64,000 nt of DNA from Rhyacophila brunnea (GCA_022495005.1 JAGYXB010001576.1:62001-126000); one strand, 5' to 3'; positions 10,426-21,085 are shown, counted from the stretch's first letter. Notes: a model not told the origin generated them from the sequence alone. Numbers and translations: made by a program.

Positions 10426-10918
10426 TGCAAATGGCGGAATACAGAGGCTGGAGAGACATTAATGGGATATTTTAAATGAGTCACAATTATTTAAAATAGT
10501 GAATGACACGAAAATGAAGAATATACGTAATATATTATTATCTGAAGATGTTTTTCTTATCGGAGAAATATTATTAAATTATGTGGATCGATTGCTGTCC
10601 TGAAAACGTGAAAATTCGTAGGTTTGATATAATTGAATCAAACGATTTTAACCGCAATGAGCTAAGACATAAAACATATAGTATTCGGTGGAGGTGGAGA
10701 AACCTTACTAAAATAATAACAGTAACAAAACCTACCCTTTGACATCTGACACTTTGTGACAAGGCTAAACTGTAGTCAATATCTGTCTACTCCATATAAT
10801 TTCATTAGAAATCAGACTGTGTTTTCGTAAATAGTTCCTGAATTTATATACTTAGTTACAACAGTTTTACTATTCGATAAAGTATTTGTAAGTAAAAAAA
10901 TTGTATAGAAAACGTCCA
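10426..10918. other. Spacer, nothing recognised
   Basis: The minus-strand open frame at 10574-10762 has no recognisable feature. Confidence 0.4.
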
Positions 10919-10920
10919 GC

Positions 10921-11067
10921 GCTCAAAACACGCTTGGCGTGTAGTCATTGTATACATTCACTGCTGACCAATTAATTATCACATTTAATTATCATGATAA
11001 TTGGTACACGCCAGGCGTGTCTTGAGTACTGACCGAGTTGTGGTAATTAACTAGTCAGCAGTGAATG
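10921..11067. repeat. Interleaved inverted repeats (A-B-A'-B')
   Basis: Arm A (10921-10943, gctcaaaacacgcttggcgt...) pairs with A' (11005-11027, tacacgccaggcgtgtcttg...). Arm B (10955-10983, cattcactgctgaccaatta...) pairs with B' (11039-11067, ...tagtcagcagtgaatg). Because the order is A-B-A'-B', the two stems cross. Each stem is over 20 bp with a few mismatches. This may be two overlapping small MITEs or one element with two sets of inverted repeats. Confidence 0.6.
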
Positions 11068-12329
11068 GGTTCACTTAAAATTACATTTTTTTTGAGACGC
11101 TATAGTCTGACTCTGGGGCGGTGAGATAATATAGAGTGATTTATTTGAATTATATCAAATTTAAAAAATACACTGGAAAATCATTTGAGATGTTCAACTG
11201 AAAAAAACACTTAATTACGTATTACGTGTGTGATGTTATTGAAATACTTTTGACCACTCAGTGGTTACTTTGTCGATAATAATTTAGTATTTAAAAAAAA
11301 TCGTAGTTGAATTGATAAGTTTCCAGTTATTTAAAATGTATCATATAAATTCATAATAGTCATTTTCGTCTTTCAATCGACGAATTAAAATAGTTTTCAA
11401 TTATTACACGGTATGCATAATATATAATGAGATTATACAATAATATATATGTGATTTTTTATCCGTTTAAGCGTAGGTATTTTTTTAAATGTGCAGACAG
11501 TATTTTACGTAATCGTTCTTTATAATATACGTCTCACTGCTCGTTTTGTATGCATTTGCTTTTACTACTGTTAGTAGAATTTTAAAAATATGTACACATA
11601 TTATGCAAGTAATATTGCATTACAGATTTTATTTGTTTCATACTTATAATCTAACATTTTTTATTAGAGTTGTATTGTGTTAAAATGCTTTGCATTAGTT
11701 TTACAAGACTAAAAAAACTTTTCTGCACACAAAAAAAAAACAATCATTGTTTCGATCTTTGAATAATCACGTAAAATCACAAATCATAGTACAATTTTTT
11801 TGTTTAGAAAAATAGAATATTATGAAAGTTGCAGTAATACAGTGAAATATGAAAGTAAGCACGTAATTAGGGTTCTGGTTTAGTTTGAATGAGTATTATT
11901 CATTGTACTCTCTGCACAAAATACTGAATAAGTGTGAAGTTAATGAAAGTTTTATAATTTTTCATGTGTTCATGAATAGTGGATACATTTTTGTGTTAAT
12001 TAAATTTTGACGTTAAACTGGGCGTGGTCGAACGAGTTATTTAAAATAAATTAATTGTATTTTACGGATTAAATATTAAAAAAAAACATAAATTCGTGTA
12101 TACCGTAAAATAGAACGCAAGTAAAAAAAGTGTCACAAGGAAGTACCCAGTATCTAGGATTATTTTGTATGCAGCATCCATTTGAAAATGTAGGTATTAT
12201 TCAAATATTTGAATGATAACCAATAAAATATACACTAAATGAATAACTATATAATAAAACATTACATTTTATATATCGATAAATATATATAAAATGAATT
12301 GTATATTTATAATTATCATTTTTATTGTA
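11068..12329. other. AT-rich spacer, nothing recognised
   Basis: No family member or coding frame seen. Confidence 0.4.
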
Positions 12330-12580
12330 ATTCTTTCTTTTCTTTCTTTCGACCATGTCCGATCCTAATAGGATCATATGGGCCTCCACAGAGTGGAGGT
12401 TTGTATTGACAGATTTTTGTCTTACGAGAAATGGATGTCAGCCACTTGCTCAACCTATTAGGTCCATACTCTGACTCATATACAAATTGAAAAACAATAT
12501 GTGTACTTGCCAGACCCAGGATTCGAACCTGGGACCCTCGACTCTATAGGCCGGCATTTAAGCCACTCGGCCATATATAT
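12330..12580 (-). repeat. SINE-G copy 1 (tRNA-derived, well preserved)
   Basis: Read on the minus strand, it starts with a tRNA-like head. The A box is tggccgagtgg and the B box is ggttcgaatcc, inside an arm gtcccaggttcgaatcctgg. The body follows ('caatttgtatatgagtcaga', 'gagcaagtggctgacatcca', 'cctccactctgtggaggccc') and the 3' end is 'ggatcggacatggtcgaaag' plus an A-rich tail. The long variable-arm-like spacing resembles class II tRNAs (Ser/Leu type). Other copies lie at 19275, 36768, 43110, 44629, 46915, 56015, 57605 and 58165. Confidence 0.75.
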
Positions 12581-13060
12581 TATATTGATAGGTACTTTTA
12601 TAATGTAATATTATGTACACATATAAATACTTATATATTTTTTAACAGGGACGTTTTTTTTTTCAATTGTAATAATTTAAACAATGATTATTTGTCAGAA
12701 AAATTATATAATGTCAAATTATAACATTATTTGCTTGTTTATTTTTGGAAATCCATAAAACTCACAGATTAATATTAATGGTTTTTATCTCCCATTTTTC
12801 TCTTAGATTTATTAATTGTTTTAAAAGTATTATTTTATTTGTTTTTATTATTTTTTTTAATTCATTCTAAATAATAAGATAATTTTGCATTATTTACGTC
12901 AGATAAATTAAAAATCATTGAATACATTAAAATTATTCACAAATAATTATTTAATCAACTCGTCAAATTTTGACAACCACCACAATCTGTCAATGAACCA
13001 TTTATTCCAATTAACACGAAACCCAAACAAACTCACTTCCTAGAAAGAAAACATTCACGT
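12581..13060. other. AT-rich spacer
   Basis: Nothing recognised except the possible core promoter that follows. Confidence 0.4.
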
Positions 13061-13061
13061 G

Positions 13062-13099
13062 TATAAAGGTAAACAATTTGGAAATGTCTCAATACAGTT
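13062..13099 (+). promoter_or_regulatory. Possible RNA polymerase II core promoter (TATA + initiator)
   Basis: TATAAAGG at 13062-13069 is followed about 31 bp later by an arthropod-like initiator, ACAGTTT (13093-13099). The next 45 bp are GC-richer (gacgcgcgaacacgtgcgat), with a ctGTAAGc splice-donor-like site at about 13129. Spacing fits an insect TATA promoter with a short noncoding first exon. No downstream ATG or coding exon was found within the window, so this is weak. Confidence 0.25.
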
Positions 13100-13139
13100 T
13101 CAACTGACGCGCGAACACGTGCGATCTGTAAGCCGGTCA

Positions 13140-14660
13140 GAGCTATACTGCAGATTTTTACTAACTGACGTGAAACCTCCAATAAGGGTTGAAAACTAAT
13201 TTCACATTAAAAATACAAAAACTATGTTATTTCATACTAACTTATACGCCAGAAAACATTATCTTTACTGTTCATTTTGGTGCAATTTAGTACAGAGGTT
13301 TTCTCGCGATAATTATGAAAAACAAGGGGATGTATTTATATAGGGGTAGGAAACCTTTTTGGGGTCGTAAAATTCTTGTATGTTACTGTTGGTTAATTGG
13401 TAAAGGACACATTGATACACTGCGGTCACATGCGTATAATGTAAGTTTGCTTATTCATACATTAGTTTGTTAAATATGTATGTCCAAAGTACATAATATT
13501 ATGTATTTATAGTGCATGATTAAACTTTACTGTAGAATAAATTCATTCATATGTAGATATTAACTTTTTTTTTAAATTTAAGACTGTAAAAGATGGAGTA
13601 GCAATCTTCTTGAGAAAATCTCGAATGCTAGAAAAAATAACTGTCAACGGTAATTTTTTTTCAGAGTTAACTATGTAATCTATCAGGTGATAAACAGCTG
13701 ACGATGTGTAAAACCTAATCTTCGACTATCCAGAGATGTTGAGCATGATCCAGTTCCGTGTTTCGACAGATCAAACATGTTGATCCTTTTTACGTCGATT
13801 GTTATAAAGCTGACATCTCAATGCATTCTAAGATACAAATAATTCATTCTATTTTGAATAATTCTTCTATTGCCATGTCAAATACCTTCATTCAGGCACT
13901 GCCTTAAATAGGCTTTTTTAATAATTATGTACTCAACTTTTTTTCTAATTTTAAATGTAAATTTTTTTCAAATTTATATTTTTTACTGTTGTTATTTTTA
14001 TGAGTTTATGTAAGTCATACTCATTTTTGTTTCTAAAACTTTATAGGTCTTTTATATATAAACTAATTTATCGAGAGGGATTCAAACACACGTCATTCGC
14101 TTGCACTAACGGAATTTAAAAACACGATATTAAGAAACATTTGCGAGTATTTTACTTAAATCGGTAGTTCAAAGGTGAAAAAAAATAATTTGCAACACGT
14201 TTATAATATTGTATTAAATGAATTACGAATCAAACAAAACTATTGAAAGTTTGTTTGAGACTCTCGTGGCTATTTTATATCTTGATCGGTATTTGGGCTA
14301 TCGCCGTGTGTGCTTTTTCGAGGTTTTGAGCTTAATGATAATCTCATCTTTTATAAACCCATCTATTCAGAATAGCCTCTGAAATAAACTCAAAATATCC
14401 ACGTCAATATCGCGTCACATTCTATGTTGAATAAAACAAAACAAAAAATTTTGACAAAATATTACAAAATGTTTTAATTAGCCCATATATTATCATAAAT
14501 AACAAAGAAAATATCTAGGCACATGGTTTTATTAATTGAAGAACAAACCAGTTAATCATCCAGACTCTAGAAAACGAAATACACGTTTTTTTTTTTTTTG
14601 TGATTTTACCGAGGCTTTGACTGCGACTCGCTGTCATATTGCCTCTTCTCTTCTAGAAGG
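13140..14660. other. AT-rich spacer, nothing recognised
   Basis: No repeat family or coding region seen in about 1.5 kb. Confidence 0.4.
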
Positions 14661-14671
14661 GGATCCGTCGA

Positions 14672-15240
14672 TCAGGTCCTCACTCCTATTCTGTTAAATA
14701 ACTTTACAATTTTGCCTAGCTCTTCCGTCTTACCCACCGCCAGGACACCCTTCAATTCGTCAACATTCTCATAGATATCTGCAATTCGCAGCTGTACTCT
14801 GTGAATTTCATATTTGGGGCATTGCAGTGCTATATGTACAATGTCCTCTAAAACATGACATTCATCGTAGAGCTGCGATTCGCTTCTTCCCATGAGGACA
14901 TCAAATCTTTTTCCCATGGTGTGCACTGTTCTTAGCCTCAGTATTAATTTAAGCTCATTCCTCGTCAAAGAAGACTCTACAAACCAGGGCACCTCTCGTG
15001 GTGATGGTAGAATCGACTTACTCCATTTCCCCTTTTCTAATGATGCCCTATGGTGAAAATCTATCCACATACTATGGCACATTTTTTTTATAGCCTCATT
15101 CCAGTCCAGGTTTTCTGGTATCCACTGATATGGTACCCCTGAATGGCCGGCTTCCTTTGCCAGATCATCTGCCCTTTCATTTCCCTCAATGCCCATGTGC
15201 GATGGGAAATACACGTTATTCGGCGTGGACCATATAACCT
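14672..15240 (-). pseudogene. Non-LTR retrotransposon ORF2 C-terminus: RNase H end and Cys/His tail (jockey-like)
   Basis: The minus-strand frame runs uninterrupted for 180 codons from the first Met and extends in frame to about 15238. Near the start it shows the RNase HI signature PSHMGIEGNERADDLAKEA, with the conserved HxGxxGNExAD pattern that holds the last catalytic Asp. About 90 residues later comes a Cys/His-rich tail (C-H-...-H-...-CPKY), as in jockey-clade and related insect LINEs. The stop is at 14672. The reverse transcriptase, endonuclease and first part of RNase H are missing. At about 15240 it abuts an oppositely oriented RTE-like fragment, so the 5' truncation coincides with another insertion. 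The reading frame is unusually intact for a fragment. Confidence 0.8.
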
Positions 15241-15425
15241 AAAGAGACTGGTGATTTTTAGTAGTCTCCAGGGAAGGCGAAATAGAAGAATAGCATCAGC
15301 GTGTCGGAGTGACAGAATTAATTGGAAGCAGCCTTTTTCTACCCTGAAAAAAGTACCGTGTAAGGTGAAGAGTCTTAGTTAGTCAGAAGATGACTGCATT
15401 TTAGGGTGGTCACAATGCCTGAACA
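15241..15425 (+). pseudogene. RTE-like endonuclease-reverse transcriptase C-terminal fragment
   Basis: Related to 36990-37210. Shared are a 'LVV-GSLxGRR-R' region (ctggtgatttttagtagtct), a 'DRINWKQ' region and the final 'KSL-SQKMTxFxGHN' block (gtcagaagatgactgcattt). This is the C-terminal tail that follows the RT domain in LINE-encoded endonuclease-reverse transcriptases of insects ('RGRSPTRWSDQ...DREKWK...MT..GH'). It is frame-broken and truncated on both sides. Confidence 0.6.
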
Positions 15426-15830
15426 AAAACGAACCATAAGTGTGAGTGAGAAAGCATCCGTCACGCTTATATCTCCGCTCTATACGTTAGAATAAGATAG
15501 AATTTCTACGGCTGAATTAAATATTTTTTGTAAACGTAGCCGATAAATATGGATTTGACTGATTACATTCATTTAAAAACTGCGAGTATTTGTTGTTGAA
15601 ATTTATTGTTTTTGTGTTAAATATAAAGTTAGTGGTATTTATTTTTAGCTATTTTAGTAGAATATATTATGGTTAACTATATTGTGCTTAAATTTGGTAG
15701 CCTTACTGAGAAGCAACACGATGGTATAACGTTTCGCAGTTAAGTTGAAAATAATAAAATCAAGGTTTAACTGTGCGTTATAAGCAAGAAACACGGCTTC
15801 ATTTTGCCGAAAAATAAGCGCTTTCTATAT
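15410..15830 (+). repeat. Repeat-B copy 2
   Basis: Matches 2536-2975 along its length (anchors 'acaaaaacgaaccataagtg', 'acgcttatatctccgc', 'gtgttaaatataaagttagt', 'gagaagcaacacgatggtat'). It directly follows the RTE-like tail, which suggests it is that element's 3' untranslated region. Confidence 0.6.
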
Positions 15831-15942
15831 ACCATTACTCTGAGGGTGGTCACTATTCTCAACCATGAGAGAACGACCGTAAAGAGAAAGATGTATGTAA
15901 GCAAAAGTAGTAAAATGTCAACAGTAGAGTTGTTCCTTTATA

Positions 15943-16225
15943 CCACGTTTTTATTATCTCGTATTCTTGTTTGTCCAGTACAAATTTTTTCTTGTTTGTC
16001 CAAGATTTGTATTGGACGATTGAAGATTTTTAACTAACTTCCCGACTAGCTAGACATTTGAAACTTTTAGAATATATCAAAACACGACGACAATCCATTT
16101 TTTTGTTACTTTTAGCCATCTTTCAGCAGAATTGAATATATTTTCAGTTAATTCAGTTTTGTATGGAAAGTTATTTCGGAAAAAATCGTAAAAAGTTAAA
16201 AACACTATTATTGGTTGCAAATGCA
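15943..16225 (+). mobile_element. MITE-C copy 2 (3' truncated)
   Basis: Begins at TA-ccacgtttttattatctcg and shares 'taactaacttcccgactagc', 'tagacatttgaaacttttag', 'ttcagttaattcagttttgt' and 'cactattattggttgca' with other MITE-C copies. The match ends near 16225, so the right TIR is lost. The overlapping open frame at 15804-16037 is not a gene. Confidence 0.65.
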
Positions 16226-16687
16226 ATTGTAATAAAAACTTCTGAAAGTGCCAATTTCGAACCACAAAATACCTAGTTGTGTTTTTCCTCCACATATTAA
16301 AATAGTACAATTTTTTTGTCTCTATGTAGACATAGTAATAGCAAATAAAATGCGTTTGGTATGAATTCTTCACACACTTCGCTTATCTCTTGAATTTATC
16401 AAACGGGGAATATCTGTTTCAACCATTCTTCATAAAATGGTTTTTTGAGAGCTTGAAAATACAATAGCAATCTATTTCGGCAGGGCCGAAAGAAAAACCC
16501 GAAGGTATATTTCCATTATTTTCAATGGGAAAAATATTCTAGGTAATAAATGGAACCAATCGTCTTAAAAAAAATAAAAGCGAACCTTCTGCCAGATGGA
16601 AAAACCTTTTTCACTTTTTATATAGATTAGACAATGTTTCATTTACATTTTAATATCGCTGCAAAAACTGTCATTATATAATATATT
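16226..16687. other. Spacer, nothing recognised
   Basis: Contains a short palindrome tttcggcagggccgaaag near 16478-16495. No coding signal. Confidence 0.4.
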
Positions 16688-17269
16688 TGTAGCTCTCAGT
16701 ATATTATTGATCAAATATCTATTTTTAAATGTATCAAATTATCCGACCGCAATAATAAATTTCCAGGTACTCATATACCGGTAAACAACTGTTTACCTGT
16801 ATCAACAGATTGATTGGCGATATGAAATATGGTATCACAATGAAAAATGAGTCTAATATTCATTCCCACAGTATCATATTATTATATTATGACTGTAATA
16901 ATAAATAAAACTCACAGCTACTCGTATTTAAACCGCTAACTCGTTCAATATAATTATGTACTAGAATATAATGCTTAGGTATTACTTTTGACTGTATAAA
17001 TTACGAATAATGATTTATCAAAATGTCACTCGAATATGCGTTTCCAGTCTGTTATCATCGCAGTCTCAGTATCGCTTCGCTCAACATCTGATTGTACCGA
17101 GATGCGGACCTCGGATCCGTACCTATCATAAGTTTAGTATTGTAACATAACTACTGTAACATACTATTGTACCAACCGTTACGCCTAATAAAACTCGCTC
17201 CTGCATACATCTTCGACTTCTTCATCATCATCCTCAACACCATAACCTACGACACATCGACGACTCACA
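16688..17269 (+). repeat. LTR-like repeat K, copy 1
   Basis: Starts TGTAGCTctcagtatattat and ends in ...ctcaca. Shared by 17949-18450, 37336-37841 and a 3' fragment at 32465-32582. The end of each copy has 'accgttacgc-taataaaact cgctcc' (a polyadenylation-type AATAAA), then a pyrimidine-rich stretch with 'cttcgacttcttcatcatca'. A TG...CA boundary, about 500-580 bp length, and AATAAA near the 3' end fit a solo LTR. Flanking duplications are not convincing in any copy. Confidence 0.5.
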
Positions 17270-17464
17270 AAGCGATAACCCACACACATCATACACTACA
17301 TATTAAATAAAGAAGGGACGTCATAAATCACTATGTTTCTTTTTTTAAAAGCTAAAAATTATTTAGATAGTTTTGAGAAGTTTTAACTACATTTTGAAAT
17401 GTTTATTTTTGGTTTTTTATTATTATTGGTATTATTATTGGTTATTTGATGAAATTGTTCTCAG

Positions 17465-17960
17465 AGTAAAGCTAGACTGGAATGCTTTTGGCCGCCTGAA
17501 TAATCCCTTTCAAAGTGACCTCCCACTGTGCCTAAAGCTCAAAGTGTTCAACCAGTGTGTGCTTTCCGTAATCACATATGCGTGTGAAACATGGACCCTA
17601 AGTAAAAGAGAGATCCAGAAACTTAGAGTAGCACAACGTGCTATGGAGAGGTGCATGCTGGGCATAATACAAAAGGACAAAAAGAGGAATGAGTGGATAT
17701 AAGGGAACAGACAAGGGTTTGCGATGTAATAGAGTTTGCTAAAAACCTCAAATGGAAATGGACAATAGTTGGACAAATTTAGTCATCCAGTGGTATCCAA
17801 TAGGTACAAAACTTCCGTAAGGTAGAATTAGAGGCCGCTGGATCGATGAAATGATAAAGTTCTGCGGAAGTACGTAGCAATGCGACGCACAGGACCGAGA
17901 GAAGTGGAATCAGCTTAGAAAGGCTTTTGTTCAGCAGTGGATAGATTTGTAGCTGCAGAA
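17465..17960 (+). pseudogene. RTE-like reverse transcriptase C-terminal region, copy 1
   Basis: The frame at 17481-17702 encodes WNAFGRLN, then KLKVFNQCVLSVITYACETWTL, then KLRVAQRAMERCMLGI. This is the conserved post-RT region of LINE endonuclease-reverse transcriptases ('YG.ETW...L...QR.MER.MLGI'). A frameshift or stop after 17702 is followed by recognisable remains of TRVCDVIEFAKNLKWKW, RGRWIDEM and DREKWNQLRKAFVQQWIDL up to the stop at about 17952. The N-terminal endonuclease and the RT catalytic motif (YxDD) are absent. It is followed directly by LTR-like repeat K copy 2. Confidence 0.75.
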
Positions 17961-18450
17961 TAATAAGCGATCAAATATATATTATATCAAATTACTCTGC
18001 AATAATATATTCCCAGCGAATCCATTTCCAGTAAACAACTTAGCTAGACCAGCAAGTCGATTGGTGAAATTAGAGACGGTGTATTATTACATCATATCAC
18101 AGCACATTATACCATTACGGTGTATTAGCCGAATAATCATTTTTCATAGTATTATATTTTCTTACGACTGTAATAACAAATAATATTTCTTTTCGCTACT
18201 CAATTTAAAAGGCTGATTCTATAATTAGTCTAATATGATTATGTACCAGAATTTAATGTTAATGTGTTACTTTTTATTGTATAAATAACGAAGAATAATT
18301 TATCCAGATGTCACTCGAATCCAAGTACTTAGCTCGTAACTATCATTGTATAATATACTATTGTACCGATACGCTGCTAATAAATCTCACCCTGCTACAT
18401 CGTAGACTTCATTATCATCATCCTCAATCTACACATCGAACACCACACTA
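17949..18450 (+). repeat. LTR-like repeat K, copy 2
   Basis: Starts tgtagctgcagaataataag exactly where the RTE-like tail ends, and closes with 'acacatcgaacaccaca', the same end as copy 3 at 37841. More diverged than the others internally, but the order of blocks is the same, ending in 'gatacgctgctaataaatct' and the 'cttcattatcatcatcctca' stretch. Confidence 0.5.
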
Positions 18451-18639
18451 GTGACCCAACAGATTCAAGCTGATGATGATGATGATATTATTGGCACTAA
18501 AAGAATACCAGATAGGAATTACACCTGTCAACATTCTTGAAATCTTGGCTAGTTCTGCAATAGATATTATTTTGATTAAAATCACATCTATTCTTTACAC
18601 GGTTACAAAATCGTGTTCCTATCCAATACCATACTTAAT

Positions 18640-19030
18640 AATAAATAAGTGTTCAATCAGTATGTGTTATCCGTGCTGACGTATGTGTGTGAAACAAATG
18701 GACTCTTAATGTAAGATAAATCCAAAAATTACGAGTAGCGCAACGTGGCATGGAAATGTGCATGTTAAGTATAACGCCGAAAGACTACAAAATACTATTG
18801 GATACGGTAGCAAACAAGAGTTTGCGATGTAATAGAGATCTCTAAGTAAGTGAAATGGTAATTGGATGGAATGTCGATCTGTGAGTGCTGGACAAATTCC
18901 GTTATACAGTGGTACCCAAGGGGCACTAAACGATCATGTGGTTGCTCTAAAATCCGCTAGATAGACGAACCCATAAAGATCGGTGGATGTACATGGCAGC
19001 AAAAAACTTGGGACCGAGAGGTGAGTGGAT
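18640..19030 (+). pseudogene. RTE-like reverse transcriptase C-terminal region, copy 2 (degraded)
   Basis: A diverged duplicate of 17540-17900: gtgttcaatcagtatgtgtt, 'acgtatgtgtgtgaaaca-atgg', 'caaaaattacgagtagcgcaacg', 'caagagtttgcgatgtaatagag', then a remnant of the 'IRWIDE...TWQQKTWDREVSGSKS' tail. Several stops and frameshifts. Together with copy 1 it suggests a local duplication of RT tail plus repeat K, or two independent insertions. Confidence 0.65.
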
Positions 19031-19274
19031 CAAAATCAAAGGAGATTTTCTATATCACTTATACATTGAAATATGCGGATAAAAATTATAACACAGTTTT
19101 GGTGTTTTTTTAGGAACGTTATAAGTTTTATTTTATTATATTAATCGAATATACTATATAAAATAATTAAGTTATAGTTGTAATTTTAATATTTCAAAGA
19201 GTGAATGTTGTGTATTTAAAAAATGGAGAGACGCGCTTTTGCTTCTTATTTACCCAATAAAACCCCTAAAGGTT

Positions 19275-19500
19275 GGAAGAAAAGCATATGCTCATATGTA
19301 GTGAGTCCAAGGTTCGAATCCGAGGTCTGGAAAATACACATATTGTTTTTCAATTTGTGTTTAGAGTCAGAGTATGGACCTAATAAGTTGATCAAGTGGC
19401 TAACATCCATTTCTTAAAACAAAAATCTCTTAATACAAACTATCTACTCTGTAGAGGCCCATTTATGATTCCATTAGGATTGGACATAGTCAAAAAAAGT
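19275..19500 (+). repeat. SINE-G copy 2
   Basis: B box ggttcgaatcc at about 19312, followed by 'ggtctggaaaatacacatat', 'tttttcaatttgtgtttagagtcagagtatggacctaat' in pieces, 'caagtggctaacatccattt', 'tctgtagaggcccatttatg' and 'attggacatagtca'. The tRNA-like head is mutated. The overlapping open frames at 19223-19417 and 19396-19620 are repeat sequence. Confidence 0.65.
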
Positions 19501-20100
19501 ATTATAGGAATAGTCTGTTACCAAAACCTCCACTCTGTGGAGACCTTAAAGATATATTTCGGAGCGAACGCGATAATTGACTTATTTTTTACAAAAACTA
19601 CAGTAAATTTTTTTTACTAAATAATGTTTAAATTAAATTACACGTGTAAAATGCGTGCAAACCAAAAAATAATTATAAAACTTCCACAGATATCTGACGA
19701 AATTAATGAAAATTAGCTTTCTTTCACATTTTGTAACAAAAATTAAATATGATATTTTTTATACCATATTAGATCCTAAGAAGATTATATTATGGACTTA
19801 TATAGAGTGGATCTTATTAACACTCCCGTTACTGTAATGTCACTCTAGGTTACCCACCATATTATACTGAACATATTTCAGTTAATATGCACTTCGTCAT
19901 CTTAATATTTATAAATTCCTATAGCCATCAATATTATATCTAATTAAAATCGAAATCAAGTAAAATCATATAATTATTGGTAGATGTACTTCAGATTTCA
20001 TTTACATGTCATAAATTATAAGTACACATTGCAAACAGTGCGTCCCATTGCACTGCGAACTAAAGATATATATCTATAAGTGAGTATTTATTTATTTAAA
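19501..20100. other. AT-rich spacer, nothing recognised
   Basis: A GATC-rich piece at 19760-19815 ('tagatcctaagaagattata…') may be a decayed SINE-G end. No coding signal. Confidence 0.35.
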
Positions 20101-20104
20101 AAAG

Positions 20105-21085
20105 AGTATTATGGTATTACAGCGATTGGCCAATGCGCCATAACATATAATAAAATACGGCGGCTTGAAGAGCAGGCAAGCCAGGTTGAGGTTTTTTTCT
20201 GGCATCCACAGCACGTGGCCGAGCCAGGTCCAACATCGCTTCTTCACTCTCAGCGTGATGAGAGGCTGCTCTCTCCTCGTTGCTCTTAAAGTTCGCACAC
20301 CCAGTATCCGTCGCAAAAAAGTTTTCGAAGCTCGAGCCTTCGTAAGGTGCCATGATTCGCTACCGTAAAGCAGCACCGTCAGAATGCAAGCATCGAATAG
20401 GCGGCATTTGGTTTTGACGGAGTAGAATCCTCGAATCCGCATCGAGTTGAATGTTGCTCCAGCCATTCCCATTCGGATAGCGAGTTCTTTCTGAAAAATG
20501 CCATCTCCCGTGATGTGTATCTAGAGTTGGGTATTTGCCGAGAAAATCTCAATATCGAGATTTGGGATTTCCCGAAATGATGAAATTTTGAATTCTCGAG
20601 ATTCAGGATTTCCAGAAAAGAACTCTCAAAAATTCTCGAGATATCGGGGAATTTAAAAAAAAACTGTAAACATCCTAAAATCAGTGTAAAAACAGACAAA
20701 TTTCAAAAAACTCTGACTGTCAATCGCTGCGTCTGACAATCGCGTACGCTTTTGAGACAAAAAATGTTGCAAACATTGCTCTCATTTTGAGTCGACGTTG
20801 GCTTAATTGTGTTAAATGCCCCGATCAGTCTTTGGACGTTTTGTGTTTCCTGTCCACTTTTTTCATAATACAGAAAATAAATTTTTCAATTAATATTTGA
20901 TAATAAAGAAATCCCCAATCCCGAGAAAAGATTCTCGAGATCCGGGATTTCCCGAAATGTTAAAAATTTTAATTCTCGAGATTCGGGATGGAAAATCTCA
21001 AAATTTTCTCGAGAATTTCCGACACCCAACTCTATGTGAATCCCCAGGTACTTGAAGCTGTTGATGCTCTCGATTTATATTTAAT
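20105..21085 (-). pseudogene. LINE ORF2 C-terminal fragment, interrupted by a hAT-like MITE
   Basis: The minus strand at 21043-21085 encodes ESINSFKYLGIH, a conserved post-RT block in insect LINEs. The frame resumes exactly after the MITE, at 20521 and below, as ITGDGIFQKELAIRMGMAG, then LLYGSESWHLTKARASKTFLRRILGV, then KKRCWTWLGHVLWMP. Deleting the MITE and one 8-bp duplication restores a continuous frame across the site. The family is the common insect 'LYGSE.W......FLRRI...RW.GHVLRM' endonuclease-reverse transcriptase group. RT catalytic motifs and the N-terminus are missing. A second fragment lies at 52895-53085. Confidence 0.8.
20522..21034. mobile_element. hAT-like MITE (513 bp) with 8-bp target duplication
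   Basis: The ends are tagagttgggtatttgccga and its inverse gacacccaactcta, giving TIRs that begin TAGAGTTGGGT. Flanks are tgtgtatc (20514-20521) and tgtgaatc (21035-21042), an 8-bp duplication with one mismatch, as made by hAT transposases. The interior carries several copies of ctcgagattcgggatttccc-like blocks in both orientations. No transposase. Confidence 0.85.

Noticed and set aside
12500..12580. A genuine tRNA gene on the minus strand
   Set aside because: The tRNA-like head is followed by a body that recurs at eight other places with the same order, so it is a SINE.
20080..20368. Plus-strand open frames over the LINE fragment
   Set aside because: The coding sense is minus (YGSESW, RRILGV, GHVLWMP); the plus frames are shadows.
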